From NCBI RefSeq assembly GCF_003952505.1, contig NZ_CP034450.1:1798001-1862000 (forward strand): a DNA stretch of 64,000 nt, read 5' to 3'. The notes below the pieces were generated by a model. It saw only the letters and a list, made by a program, of their open reading frames with translations, had not been told where the DNA came from and searched no databases. Below are positions 44,765 to 53,714 of the stretch, piece by piece. Each line of letters opens with the position of its first letter. Positions within the stretch are counted from its first letter, which is position 1. The DNA comes from Mesorhizobium sp. M4B.F.Ca.ET.058.02.1.1 (GTDB taxonomy: Bacteria; Pseudomonadota; Alphaproteobacteria; Rhizobiales; Rhizobiaceae). A program made the translations under genes and the position numbers.

Positions 44765-45859
44765 ATGCAGCAACCCGGCCGGGCCGCAGAAATCAAGGCG
44801 AACGGGATCGGCAAGAGCTTCGGCTCGTTCCGGGCGCTGGACAATCTGACGCTCGATATCGGCCGCGGCGAGTTCCTGACCCTGCTCGGGCCGTCGGGCT
44901 CCGGCAAGACGACCTTCCTGATGATCCTCGCCGGCTTCGTGCAGCCGAGCGAGGGGCAGTTGTTCAGCGACGGCATCGACATCACCGACCGTCCGGCCGA
45001 GCAGCGCGCCGCCGGCATGGTGTTCCAGGGCTATGCGCTGTTCCCGCACATGAGCGTCGAACAGAACATCGCCTTCCCGCTCAAGGTGCGCAAGAAATCC
45101 GCCTCCGAGATCAAGCGCCGCGTCGCCGAGATGGTCGAGCGCGTCGGGCTGAAGGGCCATGAGAAGAAATTGCCGGCGCAGCTTTCCGGTGGCCAGCAGC
45201 AGCGCGTGGCGCTTGCCCGCGCGCTGGTGTTCGAGCCGGGCGTGCTTCTGCTCGACGAGCCGTTCTCGGCGCTGGACAAGAGCCTGCGCGGCCAGATGCA
45301 GGCCGAGATGAAGCGGCTGCACCAGGAGACCGGCACCACCTTCGTCTTCGTCACCCACGACCAGAGCGAGGCGCTGGCGCTGTCGTCGCGCGTCGCCATC
45401 TTCAACCACGGCAAATTGCTGCAGGTCGGCCGGCCGGACGAGGTCTACGACCGGCCGGCCAACCGCTTCGTCGCCGAGTTCCTGGGCGAGATCAACATGC
45501 TGCCGGTGAAGGGCGTGACGCCTGCTGATAACGGCGCTGTCGGCCTGTGCGAAGACCGCGCTGTCAGCATGCGCTGCAAGGCCGAGGCGGTCAAAGGCGA
45601 CGCCATCCTGGCGATCCGCCCCGAACACATGTCGATCGCGCGCGAGGCGGCTGTCGGCGAGAACGGCATCGCGGCGACCGCGATCGCGTCCACCTATCTG
45701 GGCGCTGCGACCAGGCTGGATCTCACGACGCGGCAAGGCTCGCGGGTAACGGTTTCGGTGCCGAACGAGGTAGCGGCCGCGGCACTGAGCAAGGGCAATT
45801 CCGTCTGGCTGACCTGGCCGGCCGAAAAAGGTTTCCTTCTTCCGGATGGAGGGCAGTGA
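44765..45859 (+). CDS. ABC transporter ATP-binding protein (PotA-like)
   Basis: A 364-residue ATPase. Walker A GPSGSGKTT, Q-loop VFQGYALFPH, signature LSGGQQQRVALARAL, Walker B VLLLDEPFSALD and switch HDQSEAL are intact; a C-terminal TOBE-type domain begins at about 245. It powers import of polyamine- or opine-like compounds. RBS GAAGAGGCAGGA before the ATG at 44765. It starts a four-gene transporter operon. Confidence 0.9.
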   Translation: MQQPGRAAEIKANGIGKSFGSFRALDNLTLDIGRGEFLTLLGPSGSGKTTFLMILAGFVQPSEGQLFSDGIDITDRPAEQRAAGMVFQGYALFPHMSVEQNIAFPLKVRKKSASEIKRRVAEMVERVGLKGHEKKLPAQLSGGQQQRVALARALVFEPGVLLLDEPFSALDKSLRGQMQAEMKRLHQETGTTFVFVTHDQSEALALSSRVAIFNHGKLLQVGRPDEVYDRPANRFVAEFLGEINMLPVKGVTPADNGAVGLCEDRAVSMRCKAEAVKGDAILAIRPEHMSIAREAAVGENGIAATAIASTYLGAATRLDLTTRQGSRVTVSVPNEVAAAALSKGNSVWLTWPAEKGFLLPDGGQ

Positions 45860-45926
45860 GCACCGCTACGGCCTGAACTCGCCGCACCGGTTTTTTGGAA
45901 TATCAATGAGAACAAGGGGAACTGAC

Positions 45927-47039
45927 ATGACCAATACCAAGAAACACACAATCGACTCCCTTGCCGACAGGGCAAGGCGCGGCGAGATCTCGCGCCGCCA
46001 GTTCGCGCAGATCGCCGGGCTCGTGCTGGCCGGCACGCCGCTGCTCATGCGCTCGACCGGCGCCTTCGCCGCGGCGAAGGAACTGGTGCTGGTGAACTGG
46101 GGCGGTGACGCCATCACCGCCTATGACGCCGCCTACGGCCAGGCCTTCACCAAGGATACCGGCATCACCGTCAAGATGGACGGCTCGGGCCCGACCGAAG
46201 GCGCGATCGCGGCGCAGTTCAAGAGCGGCGCCCCGACCTGGGACCTCGTCGACGTCGATCCGTTCTCGGCGATCACGCTGGGCGCGCAAGGCATGCTCGA
46301 GCCGATCGACTACACGGTCGTCGACAAGAAGAAGATGCGCGAGGGTTTCGGCTGGGAATACGCCGCCTCGACCTATTTCTTTTCCTATGTGATCGCATAC
46401 GACTCGGAGAAATACGGCAGCAACGCGCCGACCGGCATGGCCGATTTCTTCGACGTGAAGAAATTCCCCGGCAAGCGCTCGCTCTACAAATGGGGCGTGT
46501 CGAGCTGGGAGGCCGCACTTCTCGCCGACGGCATCGCGCCGGCTTCGCTCTACCCGCTCGATCTAAAGCGGGCGCATGACAAGATCGCCGCCTTCAAGGA
46601 GAACGTTGTCGCCTATTGGGGCGGCGGCGCCGAGAGCCAGAGCGTGCTGCTCAACGGCGAAGCTTCGATGGCGATCGTGTGGTCGACGCGCGCCTCGCTG
46701 ATCGAGCAGGACTCCGGCGGCAAGATCAAGTTCATCTGGGACCAAGGCCTGATCTCGCCCGGCGCGCTCGCGGTGCTCAAGAACAATCCCGGCGGCAAGG
46801 ACGCTGCGATGAAGTTCATCGCCAGCGCGCAGGACCCGCAAAAGCAGCTGGTCATGTTCGACAAGCTCGGACAGGGCCCGGCCAATCCGGCCGCCGACGC
46901 GCTGATCCCCGCCGACAAGAAGCGCATCAACCCGGTCGACCCCGAGAATATGAAGAAGCAGATAGCGCTCGACATGGAGTGGTACGCCAAGAACTACGGC
47001 GCGGCGCTCGACGAATACACCAAGATCATCTCCGCCTGA
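45927..47039 (+). CDS. ABC transporter extracellular solute-binding protein (PotD-like)
   Basis: A 370-residue periplasmic binding protein. The signal has a twin-arginine motif (RRQFAQIAGLVLAGTPLL) and cleavage after AFA. The mature domain begins ELVLVNWGGDAITAYDAAYGQ, the class used for polyamine/iron/thiamine-type ligands. Later segments include SVLLNGEASMAIVWSTRA and PANPAADALIPADKK. It delivers ligand to the two permeases downstream. RBS AAGGGGA. The ligand is probably a guanidino compound or polyamine, by context only. Confidence 0.88.
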   Translation: MTNTKKHTIDSLADRARRGEISRRQFAQIAGLVLAGTPLLMRSTGAFAAAKELVLVNWGGDAITAYDAAYGQAFTKDTGITVKMDGSGPTEGAIAAQFKSGAPTWDLVDVDPFSAITLGAQGMLEPIDYTVVDKKKMREGFGWEYAASTYFFSYVIAYDSEKYGSNAPTGMADFFDVKKFPGKRSLYKWGVSSWEAALLADGIAPASLYPLDLKRAHDKIAAFKENVVAYWGGGAESQSVLLNGEASMAIVWSTRASLIEQDSGGKIKFIWDQGLISPGALAVLKNNPGGKDAAMKFIASAQDPQKQLVMFDKLGQGPANPAADALIPADKKRINPVDPENMKKQIALDMEWYAKNYGAALDEYTKIISA

Positions 47040-47061
47040 CCGGCGGAGACGATCATCCGAC

Positions 47062-47895
47062 ATGAGAGGCACCCTCTCCGACAGGACAGGCGCGGCGCTG
47101 TTGATGGCGCCGCTGCTCCTGTTCCTGGTCCTTGCGTATGCCTGGCCGTTCCTCGGCGTGGTGAAGTGGAGCTTCACCTTGCCGACGCCGGGGCTCGACC
47201 AATATAGCGCGCTCGCGACCGACCCGCTGGTGCAGTCGGTGTTCATCCGCACGTTGCGCATCGCGCTCATCGTCACGCTGGTGTCGGTCACCGCCGCCTA
47301 TGCCATCACCGTTGTATGGGTGCGCGGCAGCCCGGTGCAGGGCGTGATTGCCGAGTTCTGCATCCTGGTGCCGTTCTGGATCTCGGTGCTGACGCGCGCC
47401 TTCGGCTGGGTGGCGCTGCTCTCCAACCGCGGCCTGATCAACACCTGGCTGCAATCGATCGGCTTCATCTCCGAGCCGCTGGCACTTGTGCGCAACGAAT
47501 TCGGCGTCATCGTCGGCATGACGCACTTCCTCATCCCGTTCGCGGTGTTTCCGCTGGCGTCGGCCATGCGCAGCCTCGATGAGCGCGTGCTGCTCGCGGC
47601 GCGGGGGCTGGGTTCCAGCCGCATGCGCACCTTCTGGACGGTGTTCGTGCCGATGACGCGCTCCGGCATCATCGGCTCGGCGATGATCGTCTTCGTCTTC
47701 TCGCTGGGCTTCTTCGTCACGCCGGCAATCCTCGGCGGCGGGCGCAGCGTGATGATCGCCGAACTGATCTATCTCAGGATCTTCCAGAGCCCGGATTGGG
47801 GACTGGGGGCGGCGATCAGCGTCGTGCTGGTGGTCTTCGTCGGCGCGCTGATGGCGCTGCTCTTCCGCTCCGTCAAACCGAAGCAATTGGTGTAG
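47062..47895 (+). CDS. ABC transporter permease (PotB-like)
   Basis: A 277-residue inner-membrane permease with six predicted TM helices and the coupling EAA-type loop (DERVLLAARGLGSSRMRTFWTVFVP). It starts 22 nt after the binding-protein gene and ends 4 nt before the second permease gene. It forms the channel with the next protein. Confidence 0.88.
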   Translation: MRGTLSDRTGAALLMAPLLLFLVLAYAWPFLGVVKWSFTLPTPGLDQYSALATDPLVQSVFIRTLRIALIVTLVSVTAAYAITVVWVRGSPVQGVIAEFCILVPFWISVLTRAFGWVALLSNRGLINTWLQSIGFISEPLALVRNEFGVIVGMTHFLIPFAVFPLASAMRSLDERVLLAARGLGSSRMRTFWTVFVPMTRSGIIGSAMIVFVFSLGFFVTPAILGGGRSVMIAELIYLRIFQSPDWGLGAAISVVLVVFVGALMALLFRSVKPKQLV

Positions 47896-47899
47896 CGCG

Positions 47900-48706
47900 A
47901 TGCCGACCTACCGCCCCGGCCCCATCTCGCTGATCCTCGCCGTGCTGGTGGCGCTGTTCCTGCTTCTGCCGCTGCTTGCCGTCATCCCGGTGTCGCTGAC
48001 GCCGAGCCGGATGCTGGCGATGCCGTCGGGCGAGCTGTCGCTGCGCCACTACCGGGCGCTCTACGAGGATCCGCGCTGGATCGACGCCATCCTGCTGTCG
48101 ATCCGGATCGGCGTGGTCAGCAGCGCCATCTCGACGGTGTTGGCGCTCTGCTTCAGCCTCGGCGTCTGGATGTTCCAGCCGCGCTTCAGCGCGGCCCTTG
48201 TCGGCTTTGTGCTGCTGCCGATGGTGGTGCCGCCGGTGGTCTCGGCGATCACGCTCTACTTCCTGCTCACCTCGATCTCGGGGATGAGCTCGTTCTTCGG
48301 CTACGACACCTGGCTCGGCGTCGCCATGGCGCACTCGGTGATGACGGTACCCTTCGCGACCGTGCTGATCCTGGTCTCGCTCAGCCAGCTCGACCGCCGC
48401 ATCGACCTTGCCGCGCGCGGGCTTGGCGCCAGTGTGTGGGAGCGCGCGACGCGTGTCATCATGCCCAACATCAGGTTCGGCATCGTCACCGCCGCGCTGC
48501 TATCCTTCGTGCTCTCCTGGGAAGAGATCGGCGTGACGCTGTTCATCACCTCGGTCAACGCCATAACCTTGCCCCGCCTGATGTGGATGGGCCTGCGCGA
48601 CAATATCGACCCGGCGATTGCAGCGCTCTCGGTGATCCTGATCATCATCACGGTGCTGGTGCTTGCGGTGAGGAGCCTGGTGACCAGGCAGCGCGGAGCG
48701 CGCTAG
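47900..48706 (+). CDS. ABC transporter permease (PotC-like)
   Basis: A 268-residue permease with about six TM helices and the EAA-type loop DRRIDLAARGLGASVWERATRVIMP. It is last gene of the transporter operon. The FVLSWEEIGVTLFITS segment near the C-terminus is typical of Pot/iron-type permeases. Confidence 0.88.
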   Translation: MPTYRPGPISLILAVLVALFLLLPLLAVIPVSLTPSRMLAMPSGELSLRHYRALYEDPRWIDAILLSIRIGVVSSAISTVLALCFSLGVWMFQPRFSAALVGFVLLPMVVPPVVSAITLYFLLTSISGMSSFFGYDTWLGVAMAHSVMTVPFATVLILVSLSQLDRRIDLAARGLGASVWERATRVIMPNIRFGIVTAALLSFVLSWEEIGVTLFITSVNAITLPRLMWMGLRDNIDPAIAALSVILIIITVLVLAVRSLVTRQRGAR

Positions 48707-48815
48707 ACCTCAGCGAGAGGTGGCCAAACCTGCTCAAATCGCCAGGCCAACTGCTCGACTTCAATCACGATACGGCGCCTAGTACACGAGACACTGGCGT
48801 TTAATGGAGGTGATG

Positions 48816-49535
48816 ATGTCGGTGACTTACGACTTTGCCGGCCGAACAGCCATCGTCACAGGTGGCGCCCGTGGCATCGGTCGAGCGATAGCCAGTAAGC
48901 TCGCATTGAGTGGTGCGGACGTTTGGATCTGGGATATCGAGCCTGTCGAACTGGAAGGCACACGCTCCCTTTCGGTGGACGTGACGAAACGCGATAGCGT
49001 CATGGAAGCGCTAAGCCTTATGGACACGACCGAAATCGACATTCTCGTGAACAATGCGGGGTGGCTGGGCAGCTACAAGCCGTTCGAGGAATTCGAACCG
49101 GCCGAATGGCAGCGAATCCTGCAGGTCAACCTTCTTGGCACGTTCGAAGTTACGCATCGGGTGCTGCCGCTTATGCGACAAGCGGGCAAGGGTCGGATCG
49201 TCAACATGGGATCGCTTGCCGGTAAAGAGGGACTGCCGAGCCTTGCGGCCTATTCCGCAGCCAGCGCCGGCGTCATCGCTTTCACCAAAGCGCTGTCGCG
49301 TGAGGTCAGCGACACCGATATCCGCGTCAACTGCATCGCTCCGGGTCCGATCGATACCCGCCTGATCCGGGACCTCGGCAACGAGACCGTCGACTCAATG
49401 ATATCGGCAAGTCCGCTCAAGCGACTCGGCGATCCGAACGAGGTCGCGGCGCTGGTTGTATGGCTTTGCTCAGATGCGAGCGCGTTCAACACCGGCGCTG
49501 TTTTCGACATGTCCGGCGGCCGAGCCCGATACTAG
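48816..49535 (+). CDS. short-chain dehydrogenase/reductase with altered YxxxK motif
   Basis: A 239-residue classical SDR: cofactor motif TGGARGIG (15-22), NNAG (79-82), catalytic S133 and Y146. The residue four after Tyr, normally Lys, is Ser150 (YSAASAG), so the standard Y-x-x-x-K catalytic pair is incomplete. The enzyme may still bind NAD(P), or another Lys (K158) may substitute. GGAGG at 48806-48810 fits the ATG at 48816. It is the last clear chromosomal-type gene before the phage-like region. Confidence 0.8.
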   Translation: MSVTYDFAGRTAIVTGGARGIGRAIASKLALSGADVWIWDIEPVELEGTRSLSVDVTKRDSVMEALSLMDTTEIDILVNNAGWLGSYKPFEEFEPAEWQRILQVNLLGTFEVTHRVLPLMRQAGKGRIVNMGSLAGKEGLPSLAAYSAASAGVIAFTKALSREVSDTDIRVNCIAPGPIDTRLIRDLGNETVDSMISASPLKRLGDPNEVAALVVWLCSDASAFNTGAVFDMSGGRARY

Positions 49536-49740
49536 CAGCAGAGGTGGCGATAGATTCTTGTGGGCTGGTTGAGCCGGACGGCTTTGGTGAACAGGCATAA
49601 ACAGTCCAGAGCACCGGCCTGGTAGGCCGTAGGCGAACCCCGGAATTCCGCGGGTTTGGGCCGTTTTCCCCTGTAAAAGATACCCGCCGATCCACTCTAT
49701 AATTCGGCCTTTCTGTAAAACGAAATCCGGTCCCCAAACC
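49536..49740. other. junction between chromosomal-type genes and the phage-like module
   Basis: A 205-nt non-coding stretch. A TATAAT at 49698-49703 is a good -10 for the first phage-like gene; its -35 is unclear. No tRNA, integrase or attachment-site direct repeat is visible here. It marks the change in gene style and strand use. Confidence 0.4.
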
Positions 49741-49992
49741 ATGTCTGATCAGTCGAATCAGCCACGCACCGCGTCGGCTGTCACCCGGTCTTTTTTCTCG
49801 CATCTGGCCGCCGCCGGCGTCTCGCAGGAGACCCTGGCCAAGAGGTCCGGATGCCACGTCAACACCTTCTACAGTTGGAAGACTGGGAAGGCATCCGCGA
49901 GCGTTCCCAACATGGAAGCTGCGCTCGCTGTTCTGGGTCTCGAACTCGTCATTCGACCCATCAATTCCAAGCCAGAGGATATCGCAGCATGA
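49741..49992 (+). CDS. small Cro/C1-like HTH protein
   Basis: An 83-residue protein. The HTH lies at about 28-50 (SQETLAKRSGCHVNTFYSWKTGK), followed by SVPNMEAALAVLGLELVIRPI. It is probably a phage or element regulator. It overlaps the next gene by ATGA. The same layout occurs in the protein at 53714, so the two appear to be paralogues. Confidence 0.7.
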   Translation: MSDQSNQPRTASAVTRSFFSHLAAAGVSQETLAKRSGCHVNTFYSWKTGKASASVPNMEAALAVLGLELVIRPINSKPEDIAA

Positions 49993-50291
49993 CCTATTCC
50001 CGAGTCAGAAGCGGTCCACTTTCCGGCCGTCTGGTTCACCAACAAAACAAGTTTGATCGCCCGAATATCCGTGGCGATCGGCGGATCGAATTACCCTCCG
50101 AACTGACCTGGCTTGATCGTCACCGAGCCAAGAGGTGTCGGGTGGGAGCTGCTACCATACGGGATCAATATCGCCGGGTCGCAACCATTCATTTCAGCAA
50201 ACACAAAACCAGGGGGCCGTTCGTCGGCGACTGGGGTTTCGGGCTCATGATGAAACGCATCAGAGCTAAGCATTCGAGGAGGTTTAAATGA
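49989..50291 (+). CDS. hypothetical basic protein
   Basis: A 100-residue Arg/Lys-rich protein of unknown function. Its support is positional: its ATG overlaps the TGA of the HTH gene and its own TGA overlaps the next ATG, the pattern used through this region. No domain is recognised. Confidence 0.45.
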   Translation: MTYSRVRSGPLSGRLVHQQNKFDRPNIRGDRRIELPSELTWLDRHRAKRCRVGAATIRDQYRRVATIHFSKHKTRGPFVGDWGFGLMMKRIRAKHSRRFK

Positions 50292-50563
50292 GCATGTTCA
50301 CCGCCATCGAGGGAGGCCAAGTGCTTCTCACCAACCGCGGCGTCTATCAGGAAGCCAAGCTCTACAAGCGTGAAGGCGAACTGTTCGCCCAGATCAAGCA
50401 GGGCTTTGCCCGGCTGCTGGCCAGCAACCTCACGACTGCGCCCGGCATCCGCTGGAAGGCGATCGACGGCTTCATCTACGCCGAGACCGCGTTCGGTCCG
50501 CAGGAGCCCATTCCGGAGGAACCGAAAGTTCAGCCCCGAACCAGAAAGCTGAGGGCAATCTGA
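50288..50563 (+). CDS. hypothetical phage-type protein
   Basis: A 91-residue protein (MSMFTAIEGGQVLLTNRGVYQ start) with a beta-rich N-terminal half and a Pro-rich charged tail. Strong RBS GAGGAGGTTTAA before the ATG. It overlaps its neighbour by 1 nt. No family is recognised. Confidence 0.6.
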   Translation: MSMFTAIEGGQVLLTNRGVYQEAKLYKREGELFAQIKQGFARLLASNLTTAPGIRWKAIDGFIYAETAFGPQEPIPEEPKVQPRTRKLRAI

Positions 50564-50787
50564 TGGCCAAGGAACTCGCCGACGTCGACTGCCTGCTGCG
50601 CTTTCCGAAGAAGCCAGGCGCCAAATCGATCGCCATCGCCAAGGACGGCGACGATCTCGTGAACGAACCGATCTTCCTGCCCACGTCCGAGATCGAGGTC
50701 TTCGACACCGGCCGCAAGGAAGCCGGCAAACCCATCATCACCGTGACCATGCCGCAATGGCTCGCAGAAGCGAAGGAACTCGTCTGA
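50563..50787 (+). CDS. hypothetical phage-type protein
   Basis: A 74-residue protein (MAKELADVDCLLRFPKKPGA start) with no recognised motif. It overlaps the preceding stop (TGATG) and is followed directly by the AAA+ gene with no gap, so it may be part of the AAA+/VWA operon. Confidence 0.6.
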   Translation: MAKELADVDCLLRFPKKPGAKSIAIAKDGDDLVNEPIFLPTSEIEVFDTGRKEAGKPIITVTMPQWLAEAKELV

Positions 50788-51843
50788 ATGTCTGGTCTTC
50801 AAGCCTATACCTGCACGCCGCGGCAGATTCGCCGCTTCATCATCCGCTGCATGCGAGCCCGCCGGGTTCCGTTCATCAAGTCCTCGCCGGCCATGGGCAA
50901 GAGCGCCATTGTCGCCTCGGTCGCTGATGAATATGGCCTCTTCCTGATCGACCATCGCCTGTCGACTTCGGCGCCGGAAGATCTGTCGGGCCTGCCCCAC
51001 TTCCTGGCCAACGGGACGGCCGCCTTTGCGCCGTTCGACACGTTCCCAACGGAAGACACCCCGCTGCCGGAAGGCAAGCAGGGCTGGCTGCTGTTCCTGG
51101 ACGAGTTCAACTCGGCCTCGAAGGCAGTCCAGGCTGCGGCTTACAAGCTGGTTCTCGACCGGATGGTCGGCCTCAAGAAGCTGCATCCCCGCGTCGTCAT
51201 CGTCTGCGCCGGCAACCTGGCGTCGGACCGAGCCATCGTCAATCCGATCGGCACGGCCATGCAGTCCCGCCTGATCCACCTCAAGATGGTCCTCAGCCAT
51301 GACGAGTTCATGGAAGACGTGGCCTTCGCTAAGGGGTGGGACAACCGGATCATCGCCTTCCTCAACTTCAACAAGGGCGCCCTGCACGACTTCCGGCCCG
51401 ACCACAACGACGAGACGTTCTGTTCGCCCCGCACCTGGGAGTTCATGAACGACCTCATCCAGGGCGAGGAAGTCCGCGAGGAAGACGCAGCTCTCTATGC
51501 CGGCACCATCACCTCCGGCACGGCGGTCGAGTTCATCACCTTCACCAAGGTGTTCAACGAGCTGCCGAAGATCCAGAACATCGTCAAGGACCCGCTCGGC
51601 ACCGATCTGCCGAAGGATTCCTCGACCAAGTGGGCAGTCATCACCCACCTGGCTGACCAGGCCAATGACGACAATTTCGGTGCGATCACCGAATACGTCG
51701 CCAGGCTCGGCGGTGATTACCGGATCCTGTTCTTCCGCGGCCTGCGCATCAGGAAGCCCGAGCTGCAGAAGCATCCGGCTTTCCGCAAGGCGCTCGTCGA
51801 ACTCTCGAGGTATTTCCATGACGACGTCCCAGCAGCTGCCTGA
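50788..51843 (+). CDS. MoxR-like AAA+ ATPase
   Basis: A 351-residue AAA+ protein. The Walker A-like loop is SSPAMGKSA (32-40), with Ser instead of the first Gly; Walker B is WLLFLDEFN (D105, E106), and GNLASDRAIVNPIGTAMQSR forms the sensor/arginine region. MoxR ATPases pair with VWA proteins to remodel or insert metals into partner proteins; the next gene, overlapping by 26 nt, is exactly such a partner. Finding this pair inside a phage-style replication block suggests a viral chaperone or host-takeover role (inference). Confidence 0.8.
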   Translation: MSGLQAYTCTPRQIRRFIIRCMRARRVPFIKSSPAMGKSAIVASVADEYGLFLIDHRLSTSAPEDLSGLPHFLANGTAAFAPFDTFPTEDTPLPEGKQGWLLFLDEFNSASKAVQAAAYKLVLDRMVGLKKLHPRVVIVCAGNLASDRAIVNPIGTAMQSRLIHLKMVLSHDEFMEDVAFAKGWDNRIIAFLNFNKGALHDFRPDHNDETFCSPRTWEFMNDLIQGEEVREEDAALYAGTITSGTAVEFITFTKVFNELPKIQNIVKDPLGTDLPKDSSTKWAVITHLADQANDDNFGAITEYVARLGGDYRILFFRGLRIRKPELQKHPAFRKALVELSRYFHDDVPAAA

Positions 51844-53053
51844 CATCGACTACTACGCCCTCGACCGGATGTTCGATAAGACCAAGTCCAAGGTGTTCCT
51901 GGGGAAAAGCGCTGCTTTCCTCGGGAGCATCATGTGCTCGATGAACTTTTCCTGGGTCAACGACATCGAGACGGCCTGCACCAACGGCATCAGCCTGATG
52001 TGGAACCCGTATTTCTATCTGGCCATCCCGGAAGAGACACAGGCCACCATCCTGGTTCACGAGCTCAAGCATCCGGCCCGCCTGGACATGCTGCGCCGTG
52101 GATCCAGGGATCCGGAGCTCTGGAACTATGCGGCCGACATCGCGATCAACAACGAGCTGATCCGGGACGGCTACTCGTTCAAGGGCCTCAAGCCCTGGTT
52201 CAACTTCGACTACGAGGGCTGGATCACCGAGGACATCTACGATGACCTCTATGCCAAGGAACAGGCCCTAATCCAGCAGATGGGCGGCCCGGGCGCCTTC
52301 ATCGGTGGCCCGTTGCCGAGCATCATCCCGTCCCCATGGCTGGTCAACCCGAAGACCAACAAGTGGGACAAGAAAGGTGACCTGGTCGAACCAGATGAAA
52401 CAGACGTCAACCGTGCCCTGGCCCACAAGGTCCTCAACACGGTCGTGGCTGCTAGTCACCAGGCAAACCTGGCCGGCGAGCAGCTGCCGGGCGAGGTCGA
52501 GCTGACGTTGAAGCGTTTCCTGCAGCCCAAGCTGCCGTGGGAGACGATCCTGTTCAACTTCTTCAACGAGCTCGCCAAGTGCGACTATTCCTGGGCTCGT
52601 CCTAACCGGAGGTATCAAGACGTGTATTTGCCCTCGCTGCAGGACGAAGACGGCGGTCTCGACCATATCGCCTACTTCCTCGACGTCTCTGGCTCGATCT
52701 CCGAAGGCGACATCATCCGTTTCCACTCGGAGTTCAAATACGTCAAGGAGCACTTCGAGCCCGAGAAGATGACGATGTTGCAATTCGACACGGGCATCAC
52801 CAAGACGGAAGTCTTCCTCAAGGAGGATCCGTTCGAGGAGTCGCACATCATCGGCCGCGGTGGCACCTCCCTGGTTCCAGTGCGGCAGTGGATCATCGAC
52901 AACAAGCCGACAGCCGTCGTCGTGTTCTCGGATCTGCAATGCACGCCCATGGAGGCCCTGCCTCCTGGCGTGAATGTCCCGATCATCTGGGTCGCCCTCA
53001 ACAACGCCGGCGCCAAGGTGAACCAGGGACAGCTCGTCCATCTCAGGGAATAA
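51818..53053 (+). CDS. VWA-like protein with HExxH metallopeptidase motif (DUF2201-type)
   Basis: A 411-residue protein. The N-terminal half has H81-E-L-K-H85 (ILVHELKHPARLDM), a zincin-type HExxH, then AADIAINNELIRDGYSF. The C-terminal half is a VWA-like domain with the MIDAS motif D289-V-S-G-S (FLDVSGSISEG), a GGTSLVP loop and VVVFSDLQC. This two-part layout matches the DUF2201 family that partners MoxR ATPases. The start ATG at 51818 (GAGG upstream) lies inside the AAA+ gene, so translation is coupled. Confidence 0.8.
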   Translation: MTTSQQLPDIDYYALDRMFDKTKSKVFLGKSAAFLGSIMCSMNFSWVNDIETACTNGISLMWNPYFYLAIPEETQATILVHELKHPARLDMLRRGSRDPELWNYAADIAINNELIRDGYSFKGLKPWFNFDYEGWITEDIYDDLYAKEQALIQQMGGPGAFIGGPLPSIIPSPWLVNPKTNKWDKKGDLVEPDETDVNRALAHKVLNTVVAASHQANLAGEQLPGEVELTLKRFLQPKLPWETILFNFFNELAKCDYSWARPNRRYQDVYLPSLQDEDGGLDHIAYFLDVSGSISEGDIIRFHSEFKYVKEHFEPEKMTMLQFDTGITKTEVFLKEDPFEESHIIGRGGTSLVPVRQWIIDNKPTAVVVFSDLQCTPMEALPPGVNVPIIWVALNNAGAKVNQGQLVHLRE

Positions 53054-53056
53054 CTA

Positions 53057-53236
53057 GGTCCGAAGGTGCTCTACGGACGCAGGGGAGCCGAAACCCATAG
53101 CAGGCACCAAAACGGCGATCCTTGAAAAAGCAGTGCTGTCTCCAGTTGGTTGCAGCACTGGCAAGGGGAGCGGGAGTGATGAGCTCTCGGCGTGAACCGG
53201 CACGCTTTACCTGGCTAGGACTTCGCCAGGACCGGT
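53057..53236 (+). other. structured intergenic RNA region with repeated hairpin motif
   Basis: Between the VWA and deaminase genes. It holds a hairpin (GTCCG and CGGAC in 53057-53082) whose sequence recurs at 59112-59137, then CAGTGCTG/CAGCACTG (53131-53138, 53153-53160), then a nested stem ACCGG-CCTGGC/GCCAGG-CCGGT (53196-53236). Possible roles are processing, attenuation or termination. Confidence 0.5.
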
Positions 53237-53267
53237 AGTCAATTCTCTAGAACAAGGAGCTACCACC

Positions 53268-53714
53268 ATGGACTGGCGGTCCTATTACTACGGCTTTGCC
53301 CGTCATGCGGCCCAGAAGTCGAAAGACTCGACCCAGGTCGGCGCCGTGCTCGTCGGGCCGGAAGGCGAGATTCGCCTGACCGGCTTCAATGGTCCTCCCC
53401 GCGGTGTCGTCGATTCTGACGTCCGCCGGACCCGGCCGACCAAATACCTCTTCGCCTCGCATGCTGAGGCCAATCTGATCGCTTTTGCGGCCCGGGAAGG
53501 CATCCGCACCAAGGACTGCACCGTCTACGTCACCCATGCGCCTTGTGCTGCCTGTGCCCGGACACTGATCCAGGCCGGCATCAAGGAGATCGTCGTCGGC
53601 ACCGGTGCCTTCGGTGTTGCCGGCAGCTGGTCCGAGGAGAACGAGGCCGCTGCAGCCATGTGCCGTGAAGCCGGCGTCAAGGTCATCAACTTCGTCTGCC
53701 AGGAAGCAGCCTGA
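53268..53714 (+). CDS. dCMP/cytidine deaminase-family protein
   Basis: A 148-residue zinc deaminase. H65-A-E67 (SHAEANL) and P-C93-A-A-C96 give the zinc site and catalytic Glu. The layout fits phage deoxycytidylate deaminase, which makes dUMP for thymidylate synthesis. The ThyX gene at 56137 would use this dUMP. RBS AAGGAGCTACCACC before the ATG. It overlaps the next HTH gene by 1 nt. Confidence 0.85.
   Translation: MDWRSYYYGFARHAAQKSKDSTQVGAVLVGPEGEIRLTGFNGPPRGVVDSDVRRTRPTKYLFASHAEANLIAFAAREGIRTKDCTVYVTHAPCAACARTLIQAGIKEIVVGTGAFGVAGSWSEENEAAAAMCREAGVKVINFVCQEAA

Noticed and set aside
49536..49740. A tRNA or attachment site at the left edge of the phage-like block
   Set aside because: No cloverleaf or TPsiC-type sequence could be drawn, and no matching direct repeat was found inside the window.
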